Shown here piece after piece: positions 46,501 to 53,273 of a DNA stretch of 58,818 bases. Where the stretch lies: positions 1-58,818 of the IMG/VR virus record IMGVR_UViG_3300009129_000019. The stretch is one strand, 5' to 3'. The notes beneath the pieces were generated by a model. The model saw only the letters and a list, made by a program, of their open reading frames with translations. It ran no database searches and had not been told where the DNA came from. Positions within the stretch are counted from its first letter, which is position 1, and each line of letters starts with the position of its first letter. The DNA is from a virus. The translations under genes were made by a program, and so were the position numbers.

Positions 46501-48877
46501 ATTCTGGTTTAGATTCTACAGGAAAATTTCTGCCCCCCGCTTTTTGGCCTAAGTCGTAAGGGGTTTTGGGAGCAGTAACACTTGGGTCCCTTTGAAATCT
46601 GTTTATACCAAAAAAGCCGGGTCGGGCAGCTATCGCTCTTTCTGCCTGTGTGCCCTTAAGATCTGCTGCTCTACCCGTACCTCTTGCGAAGGCCGCGGAT
46701 TCTTTACTGGTCGGACCCGGCACTTGCCCCATAGTATGAATGTTTACTTTTTCTCCGGGAGTTAATGCGTACCCGAGTATGGGCCTGAGCCAAGCGGGAG
46801 TACCTTGGCTCTTTATCAACTGCTCTTTAGTGGTTGAAAGTTTTCTGTCCATAGAGCCGGTTTTCCCAGAGCCCTTTTTATGAAAGGCTGTTCGCAAAGA
46901 AGTGAGAACCTCCATCATATTCGGAACGAAACCACCACTGGCATAAGGATTAAATCCGTGTTGCCCCTGAAAACTTTGGCTGTAAGCCTTCCCCGCCGGG
47001 CTCCCTGCCGGGGGCATAATAGCGGGCTGTTTGAAATTAGGAAAATATTTTATTTTTTCAGCGGTATTATAAGTTACCTGTCCATAGTTAGGTATGAACC
47101 TTTGCCTTACGTCTCCCGGCGTATACCCTCCAGCTACAGCCCCCATCATTTCTGCAGCGTCGCCTTTAAAATTCGGAATAAAACCCCCGTGCTTTCTTCT
47201 TACTAATGTAGTCGTTCCAGCGCTCTTGTCGATCTTAGCTCCAACACCACCAGCAACTACCCCGGGAGCCATAGTTTTAGATAATCTCGCAATAGCCTCT
47301 CTTGCTCTAATTTCATCCTTTAAAACCATAAGAATTTCTCGCTCGACAGTAAGACGAGACTTTTCTTTCGTTTCTATTGCTTGGACTAGTTGGGGAGAAT
47401 TTTGTAAAATAGATTGTATTTGCTGTTGGATAGCGGCTTGCTGTTGACTATTTTTATTTAAGTTCATCATATCTATGGTAGACTTGCCAAGGAACTTGGT
47501 AAAATCAATAAACAACTTGCCAGCAATAGATACCAGCGCCACTAATCCCGGTCCCTGTAAGAAGTTACCGATCGATTTAAATATTCCCTCACCTAACCTC
47601 TTACCAAATTGACCAGCCTCTTTTTCATCGAAACCGAAAAAGCTTCCTATGTCACCAAAAATCTCAGTCTCTTCAGCCAACTTGTTAAAACTGCCTAATA
47701 ACTTTTTGAAAACGGGCTCGAAAGTCATCTTACCTATTTCTGAACCCATCTTAGTAAGGTTCTGTACGGTTTCGTTAAGCATGGCAGCCATAGTTTTATT
47801 AAGCTGCGCATTTCTTCTTATAGCCTCGTCAGTAGAATTATTAGCCGTGCTTAAAGCTTGAGAATAAACAGAATATCCACTACCCAAGTCCTTCAAAAGA
47901 GCTTTTAATATGTTCATCTGGTAAACGCCACCAACTAATTCGGCAGTCTGCGCCTTAACCTGAGGAGTTAAGCTTTCATAAGCTTTTGCTAAGTCCCTAA
48001 GGATATTCATGGCGGGTCTCATTTCGCCAGTAGTCTCTTTAACTTGAACACCCAAGAATTTTAATTGATTAATAACCTCAGTTCTTTGAATTCTAGTAAA
48101 GATAGTTTTCAAAGAGTTACCAATAACATTACCTCCACGAGCAGTAGTCTGCTGGACAGAGGTAACCGTAGCTAACAATTCATTAAAAGTAACATTAACA
48201 CCCTCTGCGCTAGCGCCGACACGCCTAATGGCTTCAGCTAGGTCATTTGTGCTAACAGCAAAAGCGGCGTCAACATTTGCCATTTTATTAATGATCTCGG
48301 TAGAAGTAAGCGCGGACTTATTAAAACTGTTAATAGCTGCTGTAAGAGAGTTCACGGCAGATTGAGCGTCCATGCCACTTAATCTCATTAAAATGAGAGC
48401 GTCTCTCGTTCTAGTAAGGGTTTTTTCCATGGATAAACCCTGACGAGCAAATTCTCCAGCGGCTTCGCCCACCTCGTAGAAGCTTTGGCCAGTCTTCTTG
48501 GCTATATCAAAAAGCCCGGCTCCGAATTTCTTAAGGTTTCTTTCTGATTGATTAAGGATTACATTAACGTCAGCGAGAGTTTTTTCTACTTCAATTGCGG
48601 CCTTAGCCATTTCAGAAAACGCTCTAGTAACAGTAAATAGAACTCCGGCAGAAGCAGTAAAGGCAATAACACGAGCATTAGAAGCTTCAAGAGACTTGTT
48701 AAATTCTGAAACAGAACCGGTGATTTTACCGAGAGGTTGGGTAAATTTTCTGTGATCTATACCCTTAAGGTTTATTTGGGTTCGCTCAGCCTTTTTAGCA
48801 AAACGCGCCAATTCACGTTCTGCCTTATCAACGCGTAGCCTAAGATCTACAATTATATCAGAATCTGATCGTGCCAT
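37523..48877 (-). CDS. Giant tape measure protein, 3784 residues
   Basis: Sets tail length and is ejected on infection. Residues about 65-280 hold the TP901/PhageMin_Tail core (AAIEVEKTLADVNVILNQSE, GEFARQGLSMEKTLTRTRDA). From about 560 to 1155 seven G-x-x-P-N-(F/Y/M) motifs delimit small modules. One (about 1000-1055: GTLFESAINAAF, TWDVRG, HADFKNS) looks like a PD-(D/E)XK-type nuclease core. Long coiled-coil regions follow (1165-1300, 1600-2300). Hydrophobic segments near 1435-1475 could cross a membrane. The C-terminus has two copies of the common SKGEYVIPxDIVDKHG-type motif. At 1.5 Å per residue it predicts a tail near 570 nm. AAAGGG precedes the ATG. The gene is the largest in the window, and its 3' end overlaps the convergent gene by 12 bp. 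Confidence 0.92.
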   Translation of the reverse strand: MARSDSDIIVDLRLRVDKAERELARFAKKAERTQINLKGIDHRKFTQPLGKITGSVSEFNKSLEASNARVIAFTASAGVLFTVTRAFSEMAKAAIEVEKTLADVNVILNQSERNLKKFGAGLFDIAKKTGQSFYEVGEAAGEFARQGLSMEKTLTRTRDALILMRLSGMDAQSAVNSLTAAINSFNKSALTSTEIINKMANVDAAFAVSTNDLAEAIRRVGASAEGVNVTFNELLATVTSVQQTTARGGNVIGNSLKTIFTRIQRTEVINQLKFLGVQVKETTGEMRPAMNILRDLAKAYESLTPQVKAQTAELVGGVYQMNILKALLKDLGSGYSVYSQALSTANNSTDEAIRRNAQLNKTMAAMLNETVQNLTKMGSEIGKMTFEPVFKKLLGSFNKLAEETEIFGDIGSFFGFDEKEAGQFGKRLGEGIFKSIGNFLQGPGLVALVSIAGKLFIDFTKFLGKSTIDMMNLNKNSQQQAAIQQQIQSILQNSPQLVQAIETKEKSRLTVEREILMVLKDEIRAREAIARLSKTMAPGVVAGGVGAKIDKSAGTTTLVRRKHGGFIPNFKGDAAEMMGAVAGGYTPGDVRQRFIPNYGQVTYNTAEKIKYFPNFKQPAIMPPAGSPAGKAYSQSFQGQHGFNPYASGGFVPNMMEVLTSLRTAFHKKGSGKTGSMDRKLSTTKEQLIKSQGTPAWLRPILGYALTPGEKVNIHTMGQVPGPTSKESAAFARGTGRAADLKGTQAERAIAARPGFFGINRFQRDPSVTAPKTPYDLGQKAGGRNFPVESKPELKTKQIAQIFAKTLYENNSSSLRHLRRRLQSKKDDPQAGMLLDKLQRTTGKAIGNRGTEISKYTAGEMNSLREMNAAMGFDTKNAVAAHKQGLFYSGGLIPNFISTQKHGKAQNKPGPARNIGEMATMLVPMAASVANKNHQFIYQGSKYSVPVRGYSKNKMKSGKGFEGLHDATKKALTGVASQYSGMIDPPLGAKMDPSKYYNKGAVAAAVGTLFESAINAAFSRNVDKEGVTWDVRGGTKGTGSVRRLFSNYKTRHADFKNSVSNDNLRSMAKKYNIEKGIKKSHGFVPNFSPLQDAFEAERRMGGKPVLDYHSSVGYYVRDDKTQKSFGDVRRDHPEGMPNAIKNSRKMQDMLAAEGHVPNFAEGGGGTGLDFAAISAGAAMAGFGFMQLSEQSKALGEAQRALAEKVNEAKKNEAAASKELQQEIDKNSAKYKKNAQIIEQHTQRTQKLTELQAKRAAVDAKPVGKDAIRRETMQAMGLDKNTKVSSLSPEQKAEYKGMRGMAEEDIKKRRVRAIEKEIAQINEEINEGKKSVGKARSKNAAIDKNIAGLNEELAAHKKNSAAINKEAAAHNATATKTSQMVAGTGGGIEGAPGKGGKYMNFMSGGGAMAGMMMMPMVGGTARALGPQDTAGKMRTETAVSGVESGANFAMMGAMTGNPYLAIIGGVVGGFQALSGVLDSQLSVLPDLTAAHEKAKQKLTDFNNSSQKFLTAFGQMEEAVSDPNMKPEDYAKREKALNDALMELPADMQAKIAAAKGDTEKIKELFSSMAKELQDRERQTAGRKEFAQELDEERGWFVDWTRKAARWAGMDVQRGDRMFGEGTAGSRRQEAFSNRLFREVDSEMLKGHVGNVNVAALERFVGDMGEEMDQSEMRSFVALMQELGIPEGYIDDVKELGKNEEDAAEAAKDLAEKVKTAKDAFDSTALAAERQKRLQAINHQYRIQMQRVAEETKIVNAVLANRIAMEKEYADTLRKLQENRLKFGVDLAAMRAGKLYEGSKPFLGDIEDEQYKTLIGLNKITAENIIKNRDAITKATDEVWKITNEQMTKANDKLAAIRNQQASGQSEDTKMMRDASRAAAMQQALLPVIEAHLRSIKDNPADFDVNEKFVDRLHGAFKEAGIENARVMAEKFSSDFSRVESSLQNELAIIADETLRQRMILEEESQLQKEILRAQERMASYGGIKDFMGPAGLALMPKNFEKIHNIFESQIKGFYSAQNGARAFAPGRAGSGEMFFENPNGSIGRGRDAMNTLDTLINNLKIRGVTGERLGPEAFGPLVGQSMHGVMESLRLQTLAAKANVEDITGMTIEQLAAKQKDIEYARAEKLVKTDPNRAAIIKRDADRNNIAASFKQALSEEGRKRTAAEQIGQQLKMKEIPDQIIQMNTGIKALNRILELQGNELERKNRSAFISALRTVGMDKLAADVNDGALQVAKERERLELRNANEISKKELTEHHRQRTALDTTIWSAGNATSTTMGMAANNIVGSQEHLATESHKKGYQNAVKIAEQQRKNAFEVSKEEGSVREGQLSALSEQITGQTMSASNNIVNLNESGFNLLNQSLLRMMYLDEEVKTIKGLKKTSENILQGIVDQGGLKNVLTHPSHQLLLDFYQQSDVGGKYKYKIGDKDYEGTITDDMVGTLKGFNQDLAKIMDDVFTHAPLSSFGGMMAAGLKLQSGNQNLPSRAQFAQGRVAGQVKFAGGQPGADPLNFSALGKTGAAHKALQQYAVSGGGIIQSAVASGAIPASVPPAGRALGSTLAANASGVIYGSPGEAAALALRGFASPAGNAALPNVNTRAIREMSGQNQAALYNALSADVDKGGAANTTHAILDAANAMRLRNLPAPKVPQFKGGLTPSGQRKGAGMGAFETMIYDPYWSNIFRRSAGHGDAMNQGLPQGHHADPFMWMRKAAKEAAGNAAGFGGPARGALAHLAPKGYQYVRPELRGQALRQGSFEDPKGNVHKYTREMADFARKMEELTEVLMVGGALGVNSIMKLTKGDQVPIGGGGMVLAGRDNPVSGIRNTYDPQRWKAVKKGSWGKEQNKLVRLFDEFLPHWMMEQVKAEHQKKSGEINAQTAASKKLIDDLKKDTKLTKEQTANIKAYADAWKKFNTLRQKSLTMAGAKIDDPDNWKFGDTSGYGIDWNQVENVSTQIDKRMQHGLAAAGYLTTPQGGSAGIGQPKLGDVAQDPTAFKTVNMAGHYVGGMPPGTPLARRLLALRTANIGNAANKNPFKLGGDGLMLGKGGAFHRELMAGGFKTDLFDMGDLATERVDQNMQLISGFKARAKEVFDHFSEQGGFGDDLEGMYQTRTIKGKDGKEIQVPLSDAGKIFAEKMVAAGKFTKEGMSDFIAELSATESMLEEFTELNKAGKEARDRVKQLMEWQQHVAAGRLTQVEFAEKEKELLKKHAAIQEENARQVYKAGEAQMKMMLADPTASQGQRIAAVAKRRQDAIKAGEFGDSFSLMGKEMKERWSMSTRDMARVSQEALVNIGDTFRDGINDAVWTWINGTKDIKESFKDLFNEIGDMAAKMVIKMALQQFLFNPIMGMPMKQGGLVKGYNKGGYVANGIRGKDTVPAMLGKGEYVIRANSVDKLGLEFLESLNGGRRLTGYNSGGSIRYGHGEYNHAYATKMMLDDLNRSGGASTGGTIASRRDSSEYDPIFGDADPQSGLKSFARHGKGSAFINLKNSYLYGKGTSGYDIDKRLSQFALTDPNNPRNKFRMDKYDKLMDARKGRYDEIKEWEASSAEEARGRRKKMMNMLFMMGGISLLSQVVNPMMGQRAPFAAKPGKFGNWVKGVPGRIKNWWGGANAGGAGAGNLAEPHPLAAPMGGPIGQRRWQGRRNPAFNNPRWPGVDRNYMGGAIEDRELSLLSKGEYVIPKDIVDKHGVAFFDNLNRNGRIKGYAEGGYVGSATGAETAGEDVLGSTNHINITVNIDQNGSAATDASGGGLNEPNAKKLGEMIKGQVVNVLVNQKRPGGILYDGNISGT

Positions 48878-48887
48878 ATACCCTTTA

Positions 48888-48910
48888 CCTTATCTATTTA
48901 TTACACTTTT
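48888..48910 (-). promoter_or_regulatory. Candidate phage-type promoter element AGTGTAATAAATAG
   Basis: About 15-30 nt upstream of the tape-measure ATG, followed by AAGGTAAAGGG as ribosome binding site. It lies in a 44-bp gap and has no -35 box. Confidence 0.45.
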
Positions 48911-48921
48911 TTCTGGGTATA

Positions 48922-49938
48922 TTAGCTGTGTAATTTCATGATATCATCTAATTCTACAACGCCACCTTTGCTTTTCACGTAGTCGATCAAGTCTACGTCT
49001 CCCTCTTGTGGGCCCATGCCTAAAAGCTCTAAGTCTTCAGCGGTGGCGCCCACAAGGCTGGTTGCAGCATTTTCTGCGCCCTCTCTACTCCGGCCATCGT
49101 TTTTGTCCATAAACTCTTCAGCTTTTTTAGACATCTCATAAAATTCAGCTAGCTTGTCGGGGTCCTCCATCATTTCTCTTGGGGGCTTACTCTTCGCCTC
49201 GGAGGCCAAATGCTTAAAATACCTACCGAAAGCAAATAATTCAGATTGGTAATAAGTTAATTTAACAATTGGTACTCCATAAAATATATAAGGGTTATCT
49301 TCGGATAGATAAAAAAAGTTAACAAAAAATCCACACAAAGCTATTCTTTTTAAGTTGTCTATAGTTAAGTTACTAACCCCCATGTTATACGTAGCCAATA
49401 ACCGTGTCATATCTTCGTCAGTTAATGAATCGTATTTTTCTTCGGGCAGGGCGGACTCTTTAAAATCTTTGTCTTTATATAAAACCTGAAGCATATAAAG
49501 CTCATTAGCTTTTTTAGCCGCGTAAGCTTCAGCAGTTAACCCCACGAGCTCCTTTTTCTTTAATTCTAATGAGGATATTTCATTTTGAGCTTCTTCTATT
49601 TGATTATCTATTTCTACTATTTGAGATTTTAAAAACAAATTCGCTTTCGTGTCGCCAAGAGTATTTAACATTCCTTTTAGTTCGTATATCTTTCTTTCTT
49701 CCGCTTCTGACCACAAGCCTTCTTTTTCTAAATAAATCGTTTGCTCTTTTTCGGTGGGTAGACCTAGCTTTTTTGCTTTTGTTAAAGCTTTTTCTTGTTC
49801 TTTATCGGTAGATATGGAGTCGAAAACGTTAAGGTGCTTGGAATAAACCGTACCGATTGGTGTATTATTTATTTTTGTATAACCGTTCAATATATCGAAA
49901 TATAGACTTTTTAATTCTGTTTGTGTCGGTTTACTCAT
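48922..49938 (-). CDS. Tail assembly chaperone-region protein, 338 residues
   Basis: Between the tail tube gene and the tape measure, where siphoviruses encode tail assembly chaperones. A central Glu/Lys coiled coil (about 85-145) and a soluble helical rest; no known family is recognised by eye. Its start is placed immediately behind a Rho-independent terminator whose GGGGG arm is the only Shine-Dalgarno-like sequence, so its level may be kept low relative to the gene before. A frameshift linking it to the 287-residue gene was looked for and not found. Confidence 0.6.
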   Translation of the reverse strand: MSKPTQTELKSLYFDILNGYTKINNTPIGTVYSKHLNVFDSISTDKEQEKALTKAKKLGLPTEKEQTIYLEKEGLWSEAEERKIYELKGMLNTLGDTKANLFLKSQIVEIDNQIEEAQNEISSLELKKKELVGLTAEAYAAKKANELYMLQVLYKDKDFKESALPEEKYDSLTDEDMTRLLATYNMGVSNLTIDNLKRIALCGFFVNFFYLSEDNPYIFYGVPIVKLTYYQSELFAFGRYFKHLASEAKSKPPREMMEDPDKLAEFYEMSKKAEEFMDKNDGRSREGAENAATSLVGATAEDLELLGMGPQEGDVDLIDYVKSKGGVVELDDIMKLHS

Positions 49939-49941
49939 AAC

Positions 49942-49965
49942 AAAAAAGCCCCCTGTTACGGGGGC
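49942..49965 (-). terminator. Terminator touching the next start codon
   Basis: GCCCCC, loop GTAACA, GGGGGC, then six T; the ATG of the 338-residue gene begins 4 nt beyond the T-run. It lies between two genes of the same direction. Confidence 0.8.
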
Positions 49966-49980
49966 GGAATGTACTATGCT

Positions 49981-50844
49981 TTATTCACCCTCTTTTTCGT
50001 CGGGCTCCTCTTTTTTCTCTTCTTCGGTCTCCGCTTCAGCCTCTTCTTCGGTCTCCTCTTCGGGGGAGAGCTCTTCCCCTTCCTGCTCGCGCTCTATTAA
50101 GTCCGCTTGTTCAGCATATTTTATTAGCTCTATAAACTGTTCTGGATCACTAGTCTTACTTACATACCAGAAGCTAATATAATAAAAGAATTTATTAATT
50201 ACATCTAAATTAAAATCCTCTTCCTCTTCTTCATAAGAATCATATTTTAAAATTCTAGAGTCAAAATCTCCGTCCCCAAAGAAAGGGGTCTCATTATCTT
50301 GATCGTCAATAGAATAACTTAAATACAATACCCACCAAAGAATGGTTTTGTTTCGAGCTCTATTCTCTGCGGTTTGGTCATAGAGAGAAGACTGCTGCAT
50401 TTCGAATTCTTGCACTCTTGCCCTAGCTTCCTTCAGCCAGTCTTGTAGCTCTTCGAATTTTTCGTTTTCCTCTGCGCTTCTCTCTTCCTTTGTTTTTAAA
50501 GAAAGCGCTTGATGTTCAACTTGCTTTTCAAACAACTCTTCATATAATCCCTGAAATTGCTCTTTCTCTTTATCGCCTAGTACGCCACCATCATTACTAA
50601 ATCTTTTCGCTAATAAAGCTCTAGTAAGTAGCCCCGCCTTAATACCTTCCGATAACTTAACCCCATAATATAATTCGGCTTCATCAAATAGTCTTCTCGT
50701 CGGTCTTTTAATAAAAAACTTTCTGTCTACGGTTTTTTCTACCTCCGTAGTGGTTGATACCTCCTGACCTTGATCGTTTTTTTCTGTAGTAGTTTCTTTT
50801 ATCTTTTGTTTATTAGGTAATTTAAATTCATATAGTTTTTTCAT
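49981..50844 (-). CDS. Tail assembly chaperone-region protein, 287 residues, very acidic tail
   Basis: A helical, charged protein. After a basic N-terminal strand region, a coiled coil spans about 115-170 and the last 40 residues are nearly all Glu/Asp/Lys (EEETEEEAEAETEEEKKEE). AAGGAATAATT precedes the ATG, and the gene follows the 76-residue gene by 2 nt. Position between tube and tape measure suggests the role of gpG. The acidic tail could keep the tape measure soluble before assembly, a suggestion only. Confidence 0.6.
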   Translation of the reverse strand: MKKLYEFKLPNKQKIKETTTEKNDQGQEVSTTTEVEKTVDRKFFIKRPTRRLFDEAELYYGVKLSEGIKAGLLTRALLAKRFSNDGGVLGDKEKEQFQGLYEELFEKQVEHQALSLKTKEERSAEENEKFEELQDWLKEARARVQEFEMQQSSLYDQTAENRARNKTILWWVLYLSYSIDDQDNETPFFGDGDFDSRILKYDSYEEEEEDFNLDVINKFFYYISFWYVSKTSDPEQFIELIKYAEQADLIEREQEGEELSPEEETEEEAEAETEEEKKEEPDEKEGE

Positions 50845-50846
50845 AA

Positions 50847-51077
50847 TTATTCCTTATTAAAGTTTATATCAAACCCATCCATAGTTTCTTCGAATTCTCT
50901 TATTGTATCGTTACCGAAATCTAAGACTCTTTTTCTAATTTTTTGATAAGAGTCGTTATTCAAGGGTTCCCCCTTATCCTTAGCGTCTTCAATAAGAAAC
51001 AAAAAAGATTTGCACAAGTTAATAGTCTTGCGCTTGTGATGAAATTTAATAAACTCTTTCGCCTTGTTCCCTTCCAT
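50847..51077 (-). CDS. Small basic protein downstream of the tail tube
   Basis: 76 residues with Lys/Arg-rich first half (FHHKRKTINLCKSFLF) and acidic end. No family recognised. An AT-rich element AATGTATAATATTATGAGG (51088-51110) precedes the ATG by about 12 nt and resembles the other virion promoter elements. It follows the tube-gene terminator, so it likely begins a new transcript with the two chaperone-region genes. Confidence 0.55.
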   Translation of the reverse strand: MEGNKAKEFIKFHHKRKTINLCKSFLFLIEDAKDKGEPLNNDSYQKIRKRVLDFGNDTIREFEETMDGFDINFNKE

Positions 51078-51124
51078 AAAACATTTACCTCATAATATTA
51101 TACATTAAAATGGGCATTATCTAT

Positions 51125-51151
51125 AAAAAAAAGCCCCCCAAAATGGGAGGC
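51125..51151 (-). terminator. Terminator after the tail tube gene
   Basis: GCCTCCC, loop ATTTT, GGGGGGC (one wobble pair), then eight T. It ends the tube mRNA, so the tube can be made at much higher level than the following genes. Confidence 0.85.
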
Positions 51152-51176
51152 TTGTTAGATTAATTGTTACTTAGTC

Positions 51177-52343
51177 TTAGCTTACTGACGCGCCGCTCAA
51201 GAAGAGACCGACGTCTGTTTGAGAAGACGAGCCAATCTGAGAGCTCCAAGAAAGCGTCGCAGTCTTGTTGTCACCGATCGACGAACTGTAGGACTGACTA
51301 TCAAGCTTGGCGCCCTTAAGGACGGCAGCGATATGAGAAGTCGAGCCCTTTTTCATTTCAACAGTGATATCGTGGCTGCTGTCCAAATCGATAATATTCG
51401 ATAGCGCACCGGACTTGAAATCACCCACGATTGCGTCACACGACATGGAGACAGTAATCGGGAAGGTAATTTCTCTTGCGAATGCAAATCGGCTACCCAA
51501 TTTGTTAATCGGCTCACGAGCCATATCAAAGCTAATATTGAAGCTTTGGATCTTTTGGTCATCAACAATATCAACACCACCACCCGGATTCGGGATGGTT
51601 AAGGTAATGTCGCCGGGCTTAAGCGCGGTTGTCGCGTTACCGGGATGAACGTGACTGGTATAACCTGTTGGCAAGCTATAATACTTATCGGTATTTGCTG
51701 ATCCGTCTGCTGGGTTCACGTGAGGAGCAAGCACGAATGCCTCGTCTCTATCTCCTCCTCCGGGCATAACTTGGTCTACGTGACCACCGGTACCGAACAT
51801 GAACTTCATGTTCAGCGCTTCTACATTAGCGCTAGCAGTTGGAAGTCCACCCACGGCACCTTCTAAAGTATATGAAGATAAGAAGCCGTTACCGATACCA
51901 ATTACGGTTGATTCTACTTCTGAACCGTTACCGCCGTCACCGGTTAATAAGGTAGAGTTATGATTTACGTCTGAACCCGCCTTAACAACACGCACGTAGT
52001 AATTTCTCTCGTCAGCATTATTGTCGAGAATATCGGTTAAAGCCGAAGTCAAGGTATCCGCTACCTTAAGTCCGATTACCGACTCATTATAAAAGCTGCA
52101 CGTGTACCAAGAAAAATCCAAACCGACGGTAGGACTCTCCAAGACTACACGGTCAATCGCAGCTAGGTTACCGAATTGATTGACATCTTGCCTCGCTACA
52201 TCAAAGTTGTAGTTAACACTTTGGATTCGATGTAATTGCTTAGGAGCATAAGTCGCCCCTGTCTCTTGTCTCCAGTTAGCGCCGTCTTTCTTCGGGCCCG
52301 CATAGAGAGCTTGACTTTGATAAATGATTCTATTTCTGGCCAT
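51177..52343 (-). CDS. Major tail tube protein with internal duplication
   Basis: 388 residues. Two copies of the tube-type core occur at about 40-80 (RIQSVNYNFDVARQDVNQFG) and 263-303 (KIQSFNISFDMAREPINKLG), so one chain would replace two subunits and six-fold rings would be made by trimers, as known for T5 pb6 and for a long-tailed Thermus phage. Preceded by a good promoter-like element and ribosome binding site AGAAGGAATT, and followed by a strong terminator, both fitting a highly expressed structural gene. Position directly before the chaperone and tape-measure genes supports the call. Confidence 0.82.
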   Translation of the reverse strand: MARNRIIYQSQALYAGPKKDGANWRQETGATYAPKQLHRIQSVNYNFDVARQDVNQFGNLAAIDRVVLESPTVGLDFSWYTCSFYNESVIGLKVADTLTSALTDILDNNADERNYYVRVVKAGSDVNHNSTLLTGDGGNGSEVESTVIGIGNGFLSSYTLEGAVGGLPTASANVEALNMKFMFGTGGHVDQVMPGGGDRDEAFVLAPHVNPADGSANTDKYYSLPTGYTSHVHPGNATTALKPGDITLTIPNPGGGVDIVDDQKIQSFNISFDMAREPINKLGSRFAFAREITFPITVSMSCDAIVGDFKSGALSNIIDLDSSHDITVEMKKGSTSHIAAVLKGAKLDSQSYSSSIGDNKTATLSWSSQIGSSSQTDVGLFLSGASVS

Positions 52344-52355
52344 AGTACTATAATT

Positions 52356-52376
52356 CCTTCTATTTTTTTACAGTTT
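52356..52376 (-). promoter_or_regulatory. Candidate phage-type promoter element ACTGTAAAAAAATAG
   Basis: Upstream of the tube gene, followed by AGAAGGAATT ribosome binding site. Belongs to the AGTGTAA-type set with one change (C for G). Confidence 0.4.
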
Positions 52377-52406
52377 AATATTAGTTTTGGGAACTTCTTA
52401 CCCGTT

Positions 52407-53273
52407 TTAACTCGCTCGAGGAAAACGGTACGCCTCTAACTCAAAATCTATTATTGCCTTAAATACGTCTGGGTTAGTATTTTTTAAATTTTCCATATAA
52501 CCCAAACTAAACCTTGATACTTCCACAGAGTTAATAAATACCGTGTTTTGTATCGAATTAGTCATTCCCACATAGTTATATACACCAGATTTTAGTCCGC
52601 CGAACGCATTAAATGGATAAAAATCATCGTCTATTAATGGGACGTTTAGTTTATTACTATCTTTGAACACTGAGCAGACTGCATCTAGGTTAAATTGTGA
52701 GTCAGCGAGGACTATCGCTCTAATATTTATTTCAGTTCTGTCTTCGCCCCCCAAAGCGAATGGCTCGTTCTCTCCGCCGTTATTCTTAAGAAAAACTGCT
52801 GGATATGTTTCCGCTTCTGGAGCTAGACCAGTCTCTATTTGAGTTGTCGCCTCACGCAAGTTAATTTTGTCTTCGAAAAGCAGTTCCTGCTCGGCTTTAC
52901 TGGTTAAATATACATTAAAATCTTTTACGGCATAACTGCCACTTACAACGGCATCATCAGCTATGACACCGCTTAGATATACTTGCCCTTGGTCATAGTT
53001 AATGTCATATAATGGATACTCTCCAGTATTTTTAAAGTCCGAGGCGGTTGTACCGCTAATATACACTCCGTCAGCTACCGTTGCTCCAGCTATAGAGGAG
53101 TCATTCACAAATTGTTTGTACGGGGCGCCATATGAAGTATACCCATAATAGGTTGTTCCCACGGGGTAAAATTTAGAGCTATGATTAGTATAAGCTTCCC
53201 CCTTATCTAAAAGGTGATGATCAAACCACAGGTAAAAACTAGACATTACCCTATTTTCGTATTGAGTTTTCAT
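52407..53273 (-). CDS. Neck / tail-terminator-region protein, 288 residues
   Basis: Soluble beta-rich protein located just before the tube gene, where a tail terminator or second neck protein is expected. It contains Tyr/Gly-rich strands (TTYYGYTSYGAPYKQF) and a compact C-terminal alpha/beta part. The start overlaps the preceding stop as ATGA. Longer than typical gpU-type terminators, so the function is by position only. Confidence 0.5.
   Translation of the reverse strand: MKTQYENRVMSSFYLWFDHHLLDKGEAYTNHSSKFYPVGTTYYGYTSYGAPYKQFVNDSSIAGATVADGVYISGTTASDFKNTGEYPLYDINYDQGQVYLSGVIADDAVVSGSYAVKDFNVYLTSKAEQELLFEDKINLREATTQIETGLAPEAETYPAVFLKNNGGENEPFALGGEDRTEINIRAIVLADSQFNLDAVCSVFKDSNKLNVPLIDDDFYPFNAFGGLKSGVYNYVGMTNSIQNTVFINSVEVSRFSLGYMENLKNTNPDVFKAIIDFELEAYRFPRAS

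Noticed and set aside
49970-50000. Programmed -1 frameshift between the 287- and 338-residue genes (G/GT type).
   Set aside because: Near the end of the 287-residue gene the -1 and +1 frames close within a few codons, so no fusion can form.
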